This document shows, one piece after another, positions 27,111 through 41,300 of a DNA stretch of 64,000 nucleotides. The stretch is from the NCBI RefSeq assembly GCF_051401765.1, contig NW_027480450.1, forward strand, positions 4,402,001 to 4,466,000, written 5' to 3'. The notes beneath the pieces are model-generated. The model saw only the letters and a program-made list of their open reading frames with translations. It was not told the DNA's origin and did not search any database. Positions within the stretch are counted from its first letter, which is position 1. Every line of letters starts with the position of its first letter. The DNA is from Calliopsis andreniformis. Lineage: Eukaryota; Arthropoda; Insecta; Hymenoptera; Andrenidae. The position numbers were made by a program, and so were the translations under genes.

Positions 27111-28091
27111 CTACCTTCAATCCTCAATACTCAATATTCAATCCTCAATCCTTAATCCTCAATCCTCAATACTCAATACTCAGTCATCATTACTCAATCT
27201 TCAATACTGAATCCTCAACCCTCATTCCTCAATCCTCAATCTTCAATCTTCAATCCTCAATGCTCAATCCTCAATCCTCAAGCCTCAATCCTCAACGTTC
27301 AATCCTGAATACTAAGCCTTCAATCCTCAATCCTCAATCCTCAATCCTCAACCCTCATTCTTCAATCCTCAATACCCAATCCTCAATCTTCAATCCTCAA
27401 TCCTCAATCCTCAATTCTCAATACTCAATCCTCAGTCCTCAGTCCTCAATCCTCTATCCTCAACCCACAGCCCTCATCCCCAATCCTCAATCCTCAACCC
27501 TCAATCCTCAAACTTCAATCCTCAATACTCAATTTCCAATCCTCAATCCTCAGTCCTCAATACTCAACCATCAATCCTCAATTCTCAATACTCAATAGAA
27601 TACCCTGAGTTCTCAGGATTCAATACTCAAACCTTAATCCTCAACCCTCAGCCCTTATCCTCCATCCTCAATCCTCAATCCTTAATCCTCAATCCTCAAT
27701 CCTCAATACTCAGTCATCAATACTCAATCTTCAATACTGAATCCTCAATTCTCAATCCCCAATCGTCAATCCTCAGACCTCAAACATCAATACTCAACCC
27801 TCACTCCTCGTCCTCAATCCACAACCCTCAATCCGCAATCCTCAATCTTCAATCCTCAATGCTCAATCCTCAATCCTCAAGCCTCAGTCATGAATACTCA
27901 ATCTTCAATACTCAATCCTCAATCCTCTATCCTCAATCCTCAATCCTCAATCCTCAATCGGCAATCCTCAATCCCCAAACCTTAAACCCCAACTCTCAAT
28001 CCTCAATCTTCAGTCCTCAATGCTCAATCTTCAATCCTCAGTCCTCAATCCTCAATCCTCAATCCTCAATACTCAATCCTCAATCCTCAAT

Positions 28092-29549
28092 CCTCAATTC
28101 TCAACCTTCAATCCTCAATACTCAATCTTCAATCCTCAATCCTCAATTCTCAATCCTCAATCCACAATCCTCAATCGCCAATCTTCAATCCTGAATACTA
28201 AATCTTCAATCCCCAATCCTCAATCCTCAATCCTCAACACTCATTCTTCAATCCTCAATACCCAATCTTCAATCTTCAATCCTCAATCCTCAATCCTCAA
28301 TTCTCAATCCTCAATCCTCAGTCCTCAGTCCTCAATCCTCAATCCTCAACCCTCAGCCCTCATCCTCAATCCTCAATCCTCAATCCTCAATCCTCAATCT
28401 TCAATCCTCAATACTCAATTTCCAATCCTCAATCCTCTGTCCTCAATACTCAACCATCAATCCTCAACTCTCAATACTCAACAGAATATCCTGAGTTCTC
28501 AGGATTCAATACTCAAACCTTAATCCTCAACCCTCAGCCCTCATCCTCCATCCTCAATCCTCAATCCTCAATCCTCTACCTTCAATCCTCAATACTCAAT
28601 CTTCAATTCTCAATCCTTAATCCTCAATACTCAATCCTCAATACTCAGTCATCAATAATCAATCTTCAATACTGAATCCTCAATCCTCATTCCTCAATCC
28701 TCAATCCTCAATCTTCAATCCTCAATGCTGAATCCTCAATCCTCAAGCCTCAGTCATGAATACTCAATCTTCAATACTCAATCCTCAATCCTCTATCCTC
28801 AATCCTCAATCCTCAATCCTCAATCGTCAATCTTCAATCCCCAATCCTCAATCTTCAATCCGCAATCCTCAATCCTCAATCCTCTATCCTCAAACTTCAA
28901 TCCTCAATACTCATTCTTCACTCCTCAATTCCCAATCCTCAATCCTTTATCCCCAATACTCAATCCTCAATCTTCAATCCTCAATACTCAATCTTCAATC
29001 CTCAGTCCTCAATCCTCAATCCTCAATTCTCAATCCTCAATCCTCAATCCTCAGACCTCAAACATCAATACCCAACCCTCAGTCATCGTCCTCAATCCAC
29101 AACCCTCAATCCTCAATCCTCAATCTTCAATCCTGAATACTAAATATTCAATCCTCAATCCTGAATCCTCAATCCTCAACCCTCATTCTTCAATCCTCAA
29201 TACCCAATCCTCAATCCTCTACCTTCAATCCTCAATACTCAATCTTCAATCCTCAATCCTTAATCCTCAATCCTCAATTCTCAATACTCAATCCTCAGTC
29301 CTCAGTCCTCAATCCTCTATCCTCAACCCACAGCCCTCATCCTCAATCCTCAATTCTCAACCCTCAATCCTCAAACTTCAATCCTCAATACTCAATTTCC
29401 AATCCTCAATCCTCAATCCTCAATACTCAACCATCAATCCTCAATTCTCAATACTCAATAGAATACCCTGAGTTCTCAGGATTCAATACTCAAACCTTAA
29501 TCCTCAACCCTCAGCCCTCATCCTCCATCCTAAATCCTCAATCCTCATT
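28092..29549. repeat. Segmental duplication D5, copy 2
   Basis: Direct-repeat partner of 18,826-20,283 with a constant 9,266-bp offset and only scattered substitutions. Contains two P islands 977 bp apart (28490 and 29467). No gene inside. Confidence 0.85.
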
Positions 29550-31512
29550 CCTCAAACCTCAGCCCTCAACCCTCAGTCCTCATCCTCAATTCTCAATTCT
29601 CAATCCACAATCCTCAATACTCAATCTTCAATCCTCAATAATCAATCTCCAATCCTAGATCCTCAATCCCCAATCCTCAATCCTTAATCCTCAATCTTCA
29701 ATCCTCAATCCCCAGTCCTCAATCTTCAATCCTCAATGCTCAATCTTCAATCCTCAACTCTCTGTCCACAATCCTCAATCCTCAATCCTCAAACCTCAAT
29801 CCTCAACCGTCAGTCCCCGTCCTCAATCATCAACCCTCAATCCTCAATCCTCAATCCTCAATCATCAATCCTCAATACTCAATCTTCAATCATCAATCCT
29901 CAATCCTCAATCCTCAATCCTCAATCCTAAATCATCAATCCTCAATCTTCAATACTCAATCTTCAACCCTCAATCCTCAATCCTCAATCCTCAGTCCTCA
30001 ACCTCAGTCCTCATACTCAATTCTCAATCCTCAATCCACAATCCTCAATACTCAATCTTCAATCCTCAATAATCAATCTCCAATCCTAGATCCTCAATCC
30101 CCTATCCTCAATCCTTAATCCTCAATCTTCAATCCTCAATCCCCAGTCCTCAACCTTCAATCCTCAATGCTCAAACTTCAATCCTCAACTCTCAGTCCTC
30201 AATCCTCAATCCTCAATCCTCAAACCTCAATCATCAACCGTCAGTACTCGTCCTCAATCCTCAACCCACAATACTCAACCCTCAATCCTCAATCATCAAG
30301 ACTCAATACTCAATCTTCAATCATTAATCCTCAATCCTCAATCCTCAATCCTCAATCCTAAATCATCAATCCTCAATCTTCAATACTCAATCCTCAATCT
30401 TCAATCCTCGATGCTCAATCCTCAATCCTCAAGCCTCAGTCATGAATTCTCAATCTTCAATACTCAATCCTCAGTCCTCAGTCCTCAATCCTCTATCCTC
30501 AACCCACAGCCCTCATCCCCAATCCTCAATCCTCAACCCTCAATCCTCAAACTTCAATCCTCAATACTCAATTTCCAATCCTCAATCCTCAGTCCTCAAT
30601 ACTCAACCATCAATCCTCAATTCTCAATACTCAATAGAATACCCTGAGTTCTCAGGATTCAATACTCAAACCTTAATCCTCAACCCTCAGCCCTTATCCT
30701 CCATCCTCAATCCTCAATCCTTAATCCTCAATCCTCAATCCTCAATACTCAGTCATCAATACTCAATCTTCAATACTGAATCCTCAATCCTCAATCCTCA
30801 ATCCTCAATCCTCGATCCTCATTCCGCAAACCTCAATCCTCAACCCTCAGTCCTCATCCTCAATTCTCAATTCTCAATCCACAATCCTCAATACTCAATC
30901 TTCAATCCTCAATAATCAATCTCCAATCCTAGATCCTCAATCCCCAATCCTCAATCCTTAATCCTCAATCTTCAATCCTCAATCCCCAGCCCTCAATCTT
31001 CAATCCTCAATGCTCAATCTTCAATCCTCAATTCTCAGTCATCAATCCTCAAACCTCAATCCTCAAACCTCAATCCCCAACCGTCAGTCCTCGTCCTCAA
31101 TCCTCAACCCTCAATCCTCAACCCTCAATCTTCAATCATCAATACTCAATCCTCAATCCTCAGTCCTCAATATTCAACACACAAACCTCAATCATCAATC
31201 CTCAATACTCAACCATCAATCCTCAATTCTCAATACTCAATAGAATATCCTGAATTCTCATGGTTCAATACTCAATCCACAATATTCAATAATCAAATCT
31301 CAATCCTCAAACATCAATTCTCAACACTCAGTCCTCTCTCCTGAATCCTCCATCCTCAATCCTCAATCCTCAAACCTCAACCCTCAATCCTCAGTCCTCA
31401 AACCTCAATCCCGAATCCTCAATCCTCAATACTCAATATGCAATCCTCAATCCTCAATCCTCAATCCTCAGTCCTCATTCTTCAATCCTCAATACCCAAT
31501 CCTCAATCTTCA

Positions 31513-32333
31513 ATCCTCAATCCTCAGTCATCAATCCTCAATCTTCAATACTCAATCCTCAACCCTCAATTCTCAATCCTCAATCCTCAGTCCTCAGTCC
31601 CCATACCTCAATCCTCAACTCTGAGCCCTCATCCTCAATCCTCAATCCTCAATCTTCAATCCTCAATACTCAATCTTCAATCCGCAATCCCCAATCCTCA
31701 ATCCTTAATCCCCAATCCTGAATCCTCTATCTTCAATCCTCAATACTCAATCTTCAATCCTCAATCCTCAACCCTCAATCCTCAATTCTCAATCCTCAAT
31801 CCTCAATCCTCAGTCCACAGTCCTCAATCCTCAATCCTCAACCCTCAGACCTCACCCTCAATCCTCAATCCTCAATCCTCAATCCTCCATCATCAATCCT
31901 CAATACTCAATCTTCAATCCTCGATCCTCAGTCCTCATACCATAATACTGAATCCTCAATCCTGAATGCGCAAACTCCAGCCCTCAGTCCTCAACAATCA
32001 GTTGTCAATCCTCAATCCTCAATAGAATATCCTCAATTCACAGTTTTCAATACGCAATAGTCCACCTGCAATCTTCAAATCTCTACCCACAAACATCAAT
32101 TCTCATCACTCAACCCTCAACACTCAGTCCTCAATGTCCAATCCTCAATCCTCAATTCTCAATCTTCAATCCTCAAGACTGAATCTTCAATCCTCAGTCC
32201 TCAATCCTCAATCCTCAATCCTCAACCCTCAATCTTCAATACTCAATCCTCAATCCTCAATTCTCAATACTCAATACTCAATCTTCAATCCTCAATTTTC
32301 AATCCTCAATCCTCAATCCTCAATCCTCAATCT
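31513..32333. repeat. Segmental duplication D1, copy 4
   Basis: Partner of 26,100-26,920 at offset 5,413 bp. Shares cataccataatactg, the Q island and the cacctgcaatc string. A private base change is visible (gaatgcgcaaac instead of gaatccgcaaac near 31,965). The right end joins abruptly to the 32,335 block. Confidence 0.84.
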
Positions 32334-32334
32334 T

Positions 32335-32987
32335 CAATCTTCAATCCTCAATGCTCAATCCTCAATCCTCAAGCCTCAGTCATGAATACTCAACCTTCAA
32401 TACTCAATCCTCAATCTTCTATCCTCAATCCTCAATCCTCAATCCTCAATCGTCAATCTTCAATCCCCAATCCTCAATCTTCAATCCTCAATCCTCAACC
32501 CTCAATCCTCTATCCTCAACCTTCAATCCTCAATACTCATTCTTCACTCCTCAATTCCCAATCCTCAATCCTTAATCCCCAATCCTCAATCCTCAATCTT
32601 CAATCCTCAATACTCAATCCTCAATCCTCAGTCCTCAATCCTCAATCCTCAATTCTCAATCCTCAATCCTCAATCCTCAGACCTCAAACATCAATACCCA
32701 ACCCTCAGTCATCGTCCTCAATCCACAACCCTCAATCCTCAATCCTCAATCTTCAATCCTGAATACTAAATATTAAATCCTCAATCCTGAATCCTCAATC
32801 CTCAACCCTCATTCTTCAATCCTCAATACCCAATTATCAATCTTCAATCCGCAATCCTCAATCCTCAATTCTCAATCCTCAATCCTCAATCCTCAACCCT
32901 CAGCCCTCATCCTCAATCCTCAATCCTCAATCCTCAATCCTCAAACTTCAATCCTCAATACTCAATTTCCAATCCTCAATCCTCAGT
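32335..32987. repeat. Segmental duplication D6, copy 1 (0.65 kb)
   Basis: Matches 37,681-38,333 at a constant 5,346-bp offset, including the shared variants gaatactcaaccttc, caatcttctatcc, aaatattaaatcc and acccaattatc. Ends where cagtcctcattcc here meets cagtcctcaatac in the partner. Confidence 0.84.
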
Positions 32988-33345
32988 CCTCATTCCTCAA
33001 ACCTCAGTCCTCAACCCTCAGTCCTCATCCTCAATTCTCAATTCTCAATCCCCAATACTCAATCCTCAATCTTCAATCCTCAATACTCAATCTTGAATCC
33101 TCAGCCCTCAATACTCAATCCTCAATTCTCAATCCTCAATCCTCAATCCTCAGACCTCAAACATCAATACCCAGACCTCAGTCCTCGTCCTCAATCCACA
33201 ACACTCAATCCTCAATCCTCAATCTTCAATCATCAATATTCAATCTTCAATCCTCAATCCTCAATCCTCAGTCCTCAATCCTCAGTCCTCAAACCTCAAT
33301 CCTGAATCCTCAATCCTGAATCCTCAATCTTCAGCCACCAGTCCT

Positions 33346-35750
33346 CAACAATCAGTTGTCAATCCTCAATCCTCAATAGAATATCCTCATTTCACAGTTT
33401 TCAATACTGAATACTCAATCTGCAAACTTCCAATCTCTATCCACAAACATCAATTCTCATCACTCAGCCCTCAACACTCAGTCCCCAACCCACAATCTTC
33501 AATCTTCAATCCTCAATCCTCAATCCTCAATCCTCAATCTTCAATCCTCAGTACTCAATCTTCAATCCTCAATCCTCAATTCTCAATCCTCAATCCTCAA
33601 TCCTCAATCGTCAATCTTCAATCCTGAATACTAAATCTTCAATCCTCAATCCTCAATCCTCAATCCTCAACATTCATTCTTCAATCCTCAATACCCAATC
33701 TTCAATCCTCAATCCTCAATCCTCAATCCTCAATTCTCAATCCTCAATCCTCAATCCTCAATCCTCAATCCTCTACCTTCAATCCTCAATACTCAATCTT
33801 CAATCCTCAATCCTTAATCCTCAATCCTCAATACTCAATACTCAGTCATCATTACTCAATCTTCAATACTGAATCCTCAAACCTCATTCCTCAATAATCA
33901 ATCTTCAATCTTCAATCCTCAATGCTCAATCCTCAATCCTCAAGCCTCAGTCATGAATACTCAATCTTCAATACACTATCCTCAATCCTCTATCCTCAAT
34001 CCTCAATCCTCAATCCTCAATCGTCAATCCTCAATCCCCAAACCTTAATCCCCAACCCTCAATCCTCAATCTTCAATCCTCAATCCTCAATCTTCAATCC
34101 TCAGTCCTCAATCCTCAATCCTCAATTCTCAATCCTCAATCCTCTATCCTCAATCCTCAATCCTCAATCCTCAATCGTCAATCCTCAATACCCAAACATT
34201 AATCCCCAACTCTCAATCCTCAATCTTCAATCCTCAATACTCAATCTTCAATCCTCAGTCCTCAATCCTCAATCCTCAATTCTCAATCCTCATTCCTCAA
34301 ACCTCAGTCCTCAACCCTCAGTCCTCATCCTCAATTCTCAATTCTCAATCCACAATCCTCAATACTCAATCTTCAATCCTCAATAATCAATCTCCAATCC
34401 TAGATCCTCAATCCCCAATCCTCAATCCTTAATCCTCAATCTTCAATCCTCAATCCCCAGTCCTCAATCTTCAATCCTCAATGCTCAATCTTCAATCCTC
34501 AACTCTCAGTCCTCAATCCTCAATCCTCAATCCTCAAACCTCAATCCTCAACCGTCAGTCCTCGTCCTCAATCATCAACCCTCAATCCTCAATCCTCAAT
34601 CCTCAATCATCAATCCTCAATACTCAATCTTCAATCATCAATCCTCAATCCTCAATCCTCAATCCTCAACCATCAATCCTCAACTCTCAATACTCAACAG
34701 AATATCCTGAGTTCTCAGGATTCAATACTCAAACCTTAATCCTCAACCCTCAGCCCTCATCCTCCATCGTCAATCCTCAATCCTCAATCCTCTACCTTCA
34801 ATCCTCAGTACTCAATCTTCAATCCTCAATCCTTAATCCTCAATACTCAATCCTCAATACTCAGTCATCAATAATCAATCTTCAATACTGAATCCTCAAT
34901 CCTCATTCCTCAATCCTCAATCCTCAATCTTCAATCCTCAATGCTGAATCCTCAATCCTCAAGCCTCAGTCATGAATACTCAATCTTCAATACTCAATTC
35001 TCAATCCTCTATCCTCAATCCTCAATCCTCAATACTCAATCGTCAATCTTCAATCCCCAATCCTCAATCTTCAATCCTCAATCCTCAATCCTCAATCCTC
35101 TATCCTCAACCTTCAATCCTCAATACTCATTCTTCACTCCTCAATTCCCAATCCTCATTCCTTAATTCCCAATACTCAATCCTCAATCTTCAATCCTCAA
35201 TACTCAATCTTCAATCCTCAGTCCTCAATCCTCAATCCTCAATTCTCAATCCTCAATCCTCAATCCTCAGACCTCAAACATCAATACCCAACCCTCAGTC
35301 ATCGTCCTCAATCCACAACCCTCAATCCTCAATCCTCAATCTTCAATCCTGAATACTAAATATTCAATCCTCAATCCTGAATCCTCAATCCTCAACCCTC
35401 ATTCTTCAATCCTCAATACCCAATCCTCAATCCTCTACCTTCAATCCTCAATACTCAATCTTCAATCCTCAATCCTTAATCCTCAATCCTCAATTCTCAA
35501 TACTCAATCCTCAGTCCTCAGTCCTCAATCCTCTATCCTCAACCCACAGCCCTCATCCTCAATCCTCAATTCTCAACCCTCAATCCTCAAACTTCAATCC
35601 TCAATACTCAATTTCCAATCCTCAATCCTCAATCCTCAATACTCAACCATCAATCCTCAATTCTCAATACTCAATAGAATACCCTGAGTTCTCAGGGTTC
35701 AATACTCAAACCTTAATCCTCAACCCTCAGCCCTCATCCTCCATCCTAAA
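33346..35750. repeat. Segmental duplication D8, copy 1 (2.4 kb)
   Basis: Corresponds to 46,645-49,290. The offset is 13,299 bp at the Q island (33346 and 46645) and 13,542 from about 33,900 onward (P 34706/48248 and 35683/49225). This copy therefore lacks 243 bp, including one P island, that the partner has near 47,050-47,290. The part after 34,680 also resembles 19,190-20,280. Confidence 0.82.
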
Positions 35751-37192
35751 TCCTCAATCCTCAATCCTCTACCTTCAATCCTCAATACTGAATCTTCAAT
35801 CCTCAATCCTCAATCCTCAACCCTCAATCCTCCATCCTCAATCTTCAATCCTCAGTCCCGAATCCTTAATTTTCAATCCTCAATCAACAATCCTCAATCC
35901 TCAATCCTCAATCCTCAGACCACAGTCCTCAAACCTCAATCCTCAAACCTCAGACCTCATTCTCAATCCTCAATCCTCAGTCCTCAATCCTCAATCTTCA
36001 ATCCTCAATACTCAAACTTCAATCCTCAATCCACGGTCCTCAAACCTCGATTCTGAATCCACAATACACAATCTTCATCCCTCAATCCTCAGTCCTCAAT
36101 ACTCAATTATCAATCATCAACTCTCAATACTCAATAGAATATCCTGAATTCTCAGGATTCAATCCTCAAACCTCAATCCTCGACACTCAGTCCTCATCCT
36201 CCATCCTTAACCCTCAATCACCAATCCTCAATCTTCAATCCTCAATACTCAATCTTCAATCCTCGATCCTCAATCCTCAATCCTCGATCCTCAATCCTCA
36301 GTCGTCAATACTCAACTTTCAATACTGAATCCTCAATCCACAATCCTCAATCCTCAATCCTCAATCCTCAATCCTCATTCCTCAAACCTCAATCCTCAAC
36401 CCTCAGTCCTCATCCTCAATTCTCAACCCTCAATACTCAATCCTCAATCCTCAATATTCAATCCTCAATAATCAATCTCCAATCCTAGATCCTCAATGCC
36501 CAATCCACAATCCTTAATCCTCAATCTTCAATCCTCAATCCCCAGTCCCCAATCTTCAATCCTCAATGCTCAATCCTCAATCCTCAATCCTCAGTCCTCA
36601 ATCCTCAATCCTCAATCCTCAAACTTCAATCCTCAACCGTCAGTCCCCGTCCTCAATCCTCAACCCGCAGTCCTCAATCCTCAATCTTCAATCATCAATA
36701 CTCAATCCTCAATACTCGATCCTCAATCCTCAATCCTCAATCCTCAATCTTCTATCCTCAATACTAAATCTGCAATCCTCAATCCTCAAACCTCAATCCC
36801 CAACCGTCAGTCCTCGTCCTCAGTCCTCAACCCTCAATCCTCAACCCTCAATCTTCGATCATCAATACTAAATCCTCAATCCTCAGTCCTCAATATTCAA
36901 CACACAACCCTCAATCATCAATCCTCAATACTCAACCATCAATCCTCAATTCTCAATACTCAATAGAATATCCTGAATTCTCATGGTTCAATACTCAATC
37001 CACAATATTCAATAATCAAATCTCAATCCTCAAACATCAATCCTCAACACTCAATCCACAACACTCAGTCCTCTCTCCTCAATCCTCCATCCTCAATCCT
37101 CAATCCTCAAACCTCAACCCTCAATCCTCAGTCCTCAGACCTCAATCCCCAAATCCTCAATCCTCAATACACAATCTGCAATCCTTAATCCT
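34672..37192. repeat. Match to 19,190-21,480 with a 230-bp difference
   Basis: P islands at 34706 and 35683 match 19224 and 20201 (offset 15,482). N at 36972 matches 21260 (offset 15,712). The 230 extra bases here lie around 35,930-36,180 and contain the only P island with a GAATTC centre (36143). 230 is 6 modulo 7. Confidence 0.8.
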
Positions 37193-37680
37193 CAATCCTC
37201 AATCCTGAACCCTCATTCTTCAATCCTCAATACCCAATCTTCAATCTTCAATCCTCAATCCTCAATCCTCAATTCTCAATCCTCAATCCTCAGTCCTCAG
37301 TCCTCAATCCTCAATCCTCAACCCTCAGCCCTCATCCTCAGTCCTCAATCCTCAATCCTCAATCCTCAATCTTCAATCCTCAATACTCAATTTCCAATCC
37401 TCAATCCTCAGTCCTCAATAATCAACCATCAATCCTCAACTCTCAATACTCAACAGAATATCCTGAGTTCTCAGGATTCAATACTCAAACCTTAATCCTC
37501 AACCCTCAGCCCTCATCCTCCATCCTCAATCCTCAATCCTCAATCCTCTACCTTCAATCCTCAATACTCAACCTTCAATCCTCAATCCTTAAGCCTCAAT
37601 ACTCAATCCTCAATACTCAGTCATCAATAATCAATCTTCAATACTGAATCCTCAATCCTCATTCCTCAATCCTCAATCCT

Positions 37681-38333
37681 CAATCTTCAATCCTCAATGC
37701 TCAATCCTCAATCCTCAAGCCTCAGTCATGAATACTCAACCTTCAATACTCAATCCTCAATCTTCTATCCTCAATCCTCAATCCTCAATCCTCAATCGTC
37801 AATCTTCAATCCCCAATCCTCAATCTTCAATCCTCAATCCTCAACCCTCAATCCTCTATCCTCAACCTTCAATCCTCAATACTCATTCTTCACTCCTCAA
37901 TTCCCAATCCTCAATCCTTAATCCCCAATCCTCAATCCTCAATCTTCAATCCTCAATACTCAATCCTCAATCCTCATTCCTCAACCCTCAATCCTCAATT
38001 CTCAATCCTCAATCCTCAATCCTCAGACCTCAAACATCAATACCCAACCCTCAGTCATCGTCCTCAATCCACAACACTCAATCCTCAATCCTCAATCTTC
38101 AATCCTGAATACTAAATATTAAATCCTCAATCCTGAATCCTCAATCCTCAACCCTCATTCTTCAATCCTCAATACCCAATTATCAATCTTCAATCCGCAA
38201 TCCTCAATCCTCAATTCTCAATCCTCAATCCTCAATCCTCAACCCTCAGCCCTCATCCTCAATCCTCAATCCTCAATCCTCAATCCTCAAACTTCAATCC
38301 TCAATACTCAATTTCCAATCCTCAATCCTCAGT
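37681..38333. repeat. Segmental duplication D6, copy 2
   Basis: Direct-repeat partner of 32,335-32,987, offset 5,346 bp. The rightmost part overlaps the start of the 4.4-kb tandem unit at about 38,010. Confidence 0.83.
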
Positions 38334-41300
38334 CCTCAATACTCAATCATCAATACTCAATTCTCAATACTCAATAGAATATCCTGAGTTCTCAGGATTC
38401 AATACTCAAACCATAATCCTCAACCCTCAGCCCTCATCCTCCATCCTCAACACTCAATCTTCAATCCTCTACCTTCAATCCTCAATACTCAATCTTCAAT
38501 CCTCAATCCTTAATCCTCAATCCTCAATCCTCAATACTCAGTCATCAATACTCAATCTTCAATACTGAATCCTCAATCCTCAATCCTCAACCCTCAATCC
38601 TCAATCCTCGTCCCTCAAACCTTAATTCTCAACCCTCAGTACTCATCCCCAATTCTCAATACTCAATCCTCAATCCTCAATCCTCAATCTTGAATCCTCA
38701 ATAATCAATCTCCAATCCTAGATCCTCAATCCCCAATCCTCAATCCTTAATCCTCAATCTTCAATTATCAATCCCCAGTCTTCAATCTTCAATCCTCGAT
38801 GCTCAATCCTCAATCCTCAAGCCTCAGTCATGAATTCTCAATCTTCAATACTCAATCCTCAATCCTCTATCCTCAATCCTCAATCCTCAATCCTCAATCG
38901 TCAATCCTCAATCACCAATCCTCAATCTTCGATCCTCAATCCTCAATCCTCAATCCTCAATCCTCAACCTTCAATCCTCAATACTCAATCTTCACCCCTC
39001 AATTCCCAATCCTCAATCCTTAATCCCCAATCCTCAATCCTCAATCTTCAATCCTCGATACTCAATCTTCAATCCTCAGTCCTCAATCCTCAATCCCCAA
39101 TTCTCAATCCTCAATCCTCAATCCTCAGAACTCAAACATCAATGCCCAACCCTCAGTCCTCGTCCTCAATCCACAACCCTCAATCCTCAATCCTCAATCT
39201 TCAATCATCAATATTCAATCTTCAATCCTCAATCCTCAATCCTCAGTCCTCAGTCCTCAGTCCTCAAACCTCAATCCTGAATCCTCAATCCTGAATCCAA
39301 AATCTTCAGCCACCAGTCCTCAACAATCAGTTGTCAATGCTCAATCCTCAATAGAATATCCTCAATTCACAGTTTTCAATACTCAATACTCAATCTGCAA
39401 ACTTCCAATCTCTATCCACAAACATCAATCCTCATCACTCAACCCTCAGCACTCAGTCCCCAACCCACAATCTTCAATCCTCAATCCTCAATCCTCAATC
39501 CTCAATCCTCAATCCTCAATCCTCAATCCTCAAACCTCAATCCTCAATCCTCAATCCTCAGACCACAGTCCTCAAACCTCAATCCTCAAACCTCAGACCT
39601 CGTCCTCAATCCTCAATACTCAGTCCTCAATCCTCAATCTTCAATCCTCAATACTCAAACTTCAATCCTCAATCCTCGGTCCTCAGTCATCAATACTCAA
39701 CCTTCAATACTGAATCCTCAATCCACAATCCTCAATCATCAATCCTCAATACTCAATCCTCATTCCTCAAACCTCAGTCCTCATCCCTCAGTCCTCATCC
39801 TCAATTCTCAATTCTCAATACTCAATCCTCAATCCTCAATCTTCAATTCTCAATAATCAATCTCCAATCCTAGATCCTCAATGCCCAATCCACAATCCTT
39901 AATCCTCAATCTTCAATCCTCAATCCCCAGTCCTCAATCCTCAATCTTCAATGCTCAATCCTCAATCCTCAATCCTCAGTCCTCAATCCTCAATCCTCAA
40001 TCCTCAAACTTCAATCCTCAACCGTCAGTCCCCGTCCTCAATCCTCAACCCACAATCCTCAATTCTCAATCTTCAGTCATCAATACTCAATCCTCAACAC
40101 TCAATCCTCAATCGTCAATCCTCAATCCCCAATCCTCAATCTTCAATCCTCAATCCTCAATCCTCAATCCTCAATCCTCAATCTTCAATCCTCAATACTC
40201 AATCTTCAATCCTCAGTCCTCAATCCTCGATCCTCAATCCTCAATCCTCAATCCTCAATCTTCTATCCTCAATACTCAATCTGCAATCCTCAATCCTCAA
40301 TCCTCAATCCTCAGTCCTCATTCTTCAATCCTCAATACCCAATCCTCAATCTTCAATCCTCAATCCTCAATCCTCAATTCTCAATCCCCAGTCCTCAATC
40401 CTCAGACCTCAAACATCAATACTCAACCCTCAGTCCTCGTCCTCAATCCACAACCCTCAATCCTCAATCCTCAATCTTCAATCCTCAATGCTCAATCCTC
40501 AATCCTCAAGCCTCAGTCATGAATACTCAATCTTCAATACCCAATCCTCAATCCTCTATCCTCAATCCTCAATCCTCAATCCTCAATCGTCAATCCTCAA
40601 TCCCCAAACCTTAATCCCCAACTCTCAATCCTCAATCTTCAGTGCTCAATACTCAATCTTCAATCCTCAGTCCTCAATCCTCAATCCTCAACCCTCAATC
40701 CTCAAACTTCAATCCTCAATACTCAATTTCCAATCCTCAATCCTCAGTCCTCAATACTCAACCATCAATCCTCAATTCTCAATACTCAATAGAATACCCT
40801 GAGTTCTCAGGATTCAATACTCAAACCTTAATCCTCAACCCTCAGCCCTCATCCTCCATCCTCAATCCTCAATCCTTAATCCTCAATCCTCAATCCTCAA
40901 TACTCAGTCATCAATACTCAATCTTCAATACTGAATCCTCAATCCTCAATCCTCAATCCTCAACCCTCGATCCTCATTCCTCAAACCTCAATCCTCAACC
41001 CTCAGTCCACATCCTCAAATCTCAATTCTCAATCCACAATCCTCAGTCCTCAATATTCAACACACAACCCTCAATCATCAATCCTCAATACTCAACCATC
41101 AATCCTCAATTCTCAATACTCAAACCTCAATCCCCAACCGTCAGTCCTCGTCCTCAATCCTCAACCCTCAATCCTCAACCCTCAATCTTCAATCATCAAT
41201 ACTCAATCCTCAATCCTCAGTCCTCAATATTCAACACACAACCCTCAATCATCAATCTTCAATACTCAACCATCAATCCTCAATCCTCAATACTCAATAG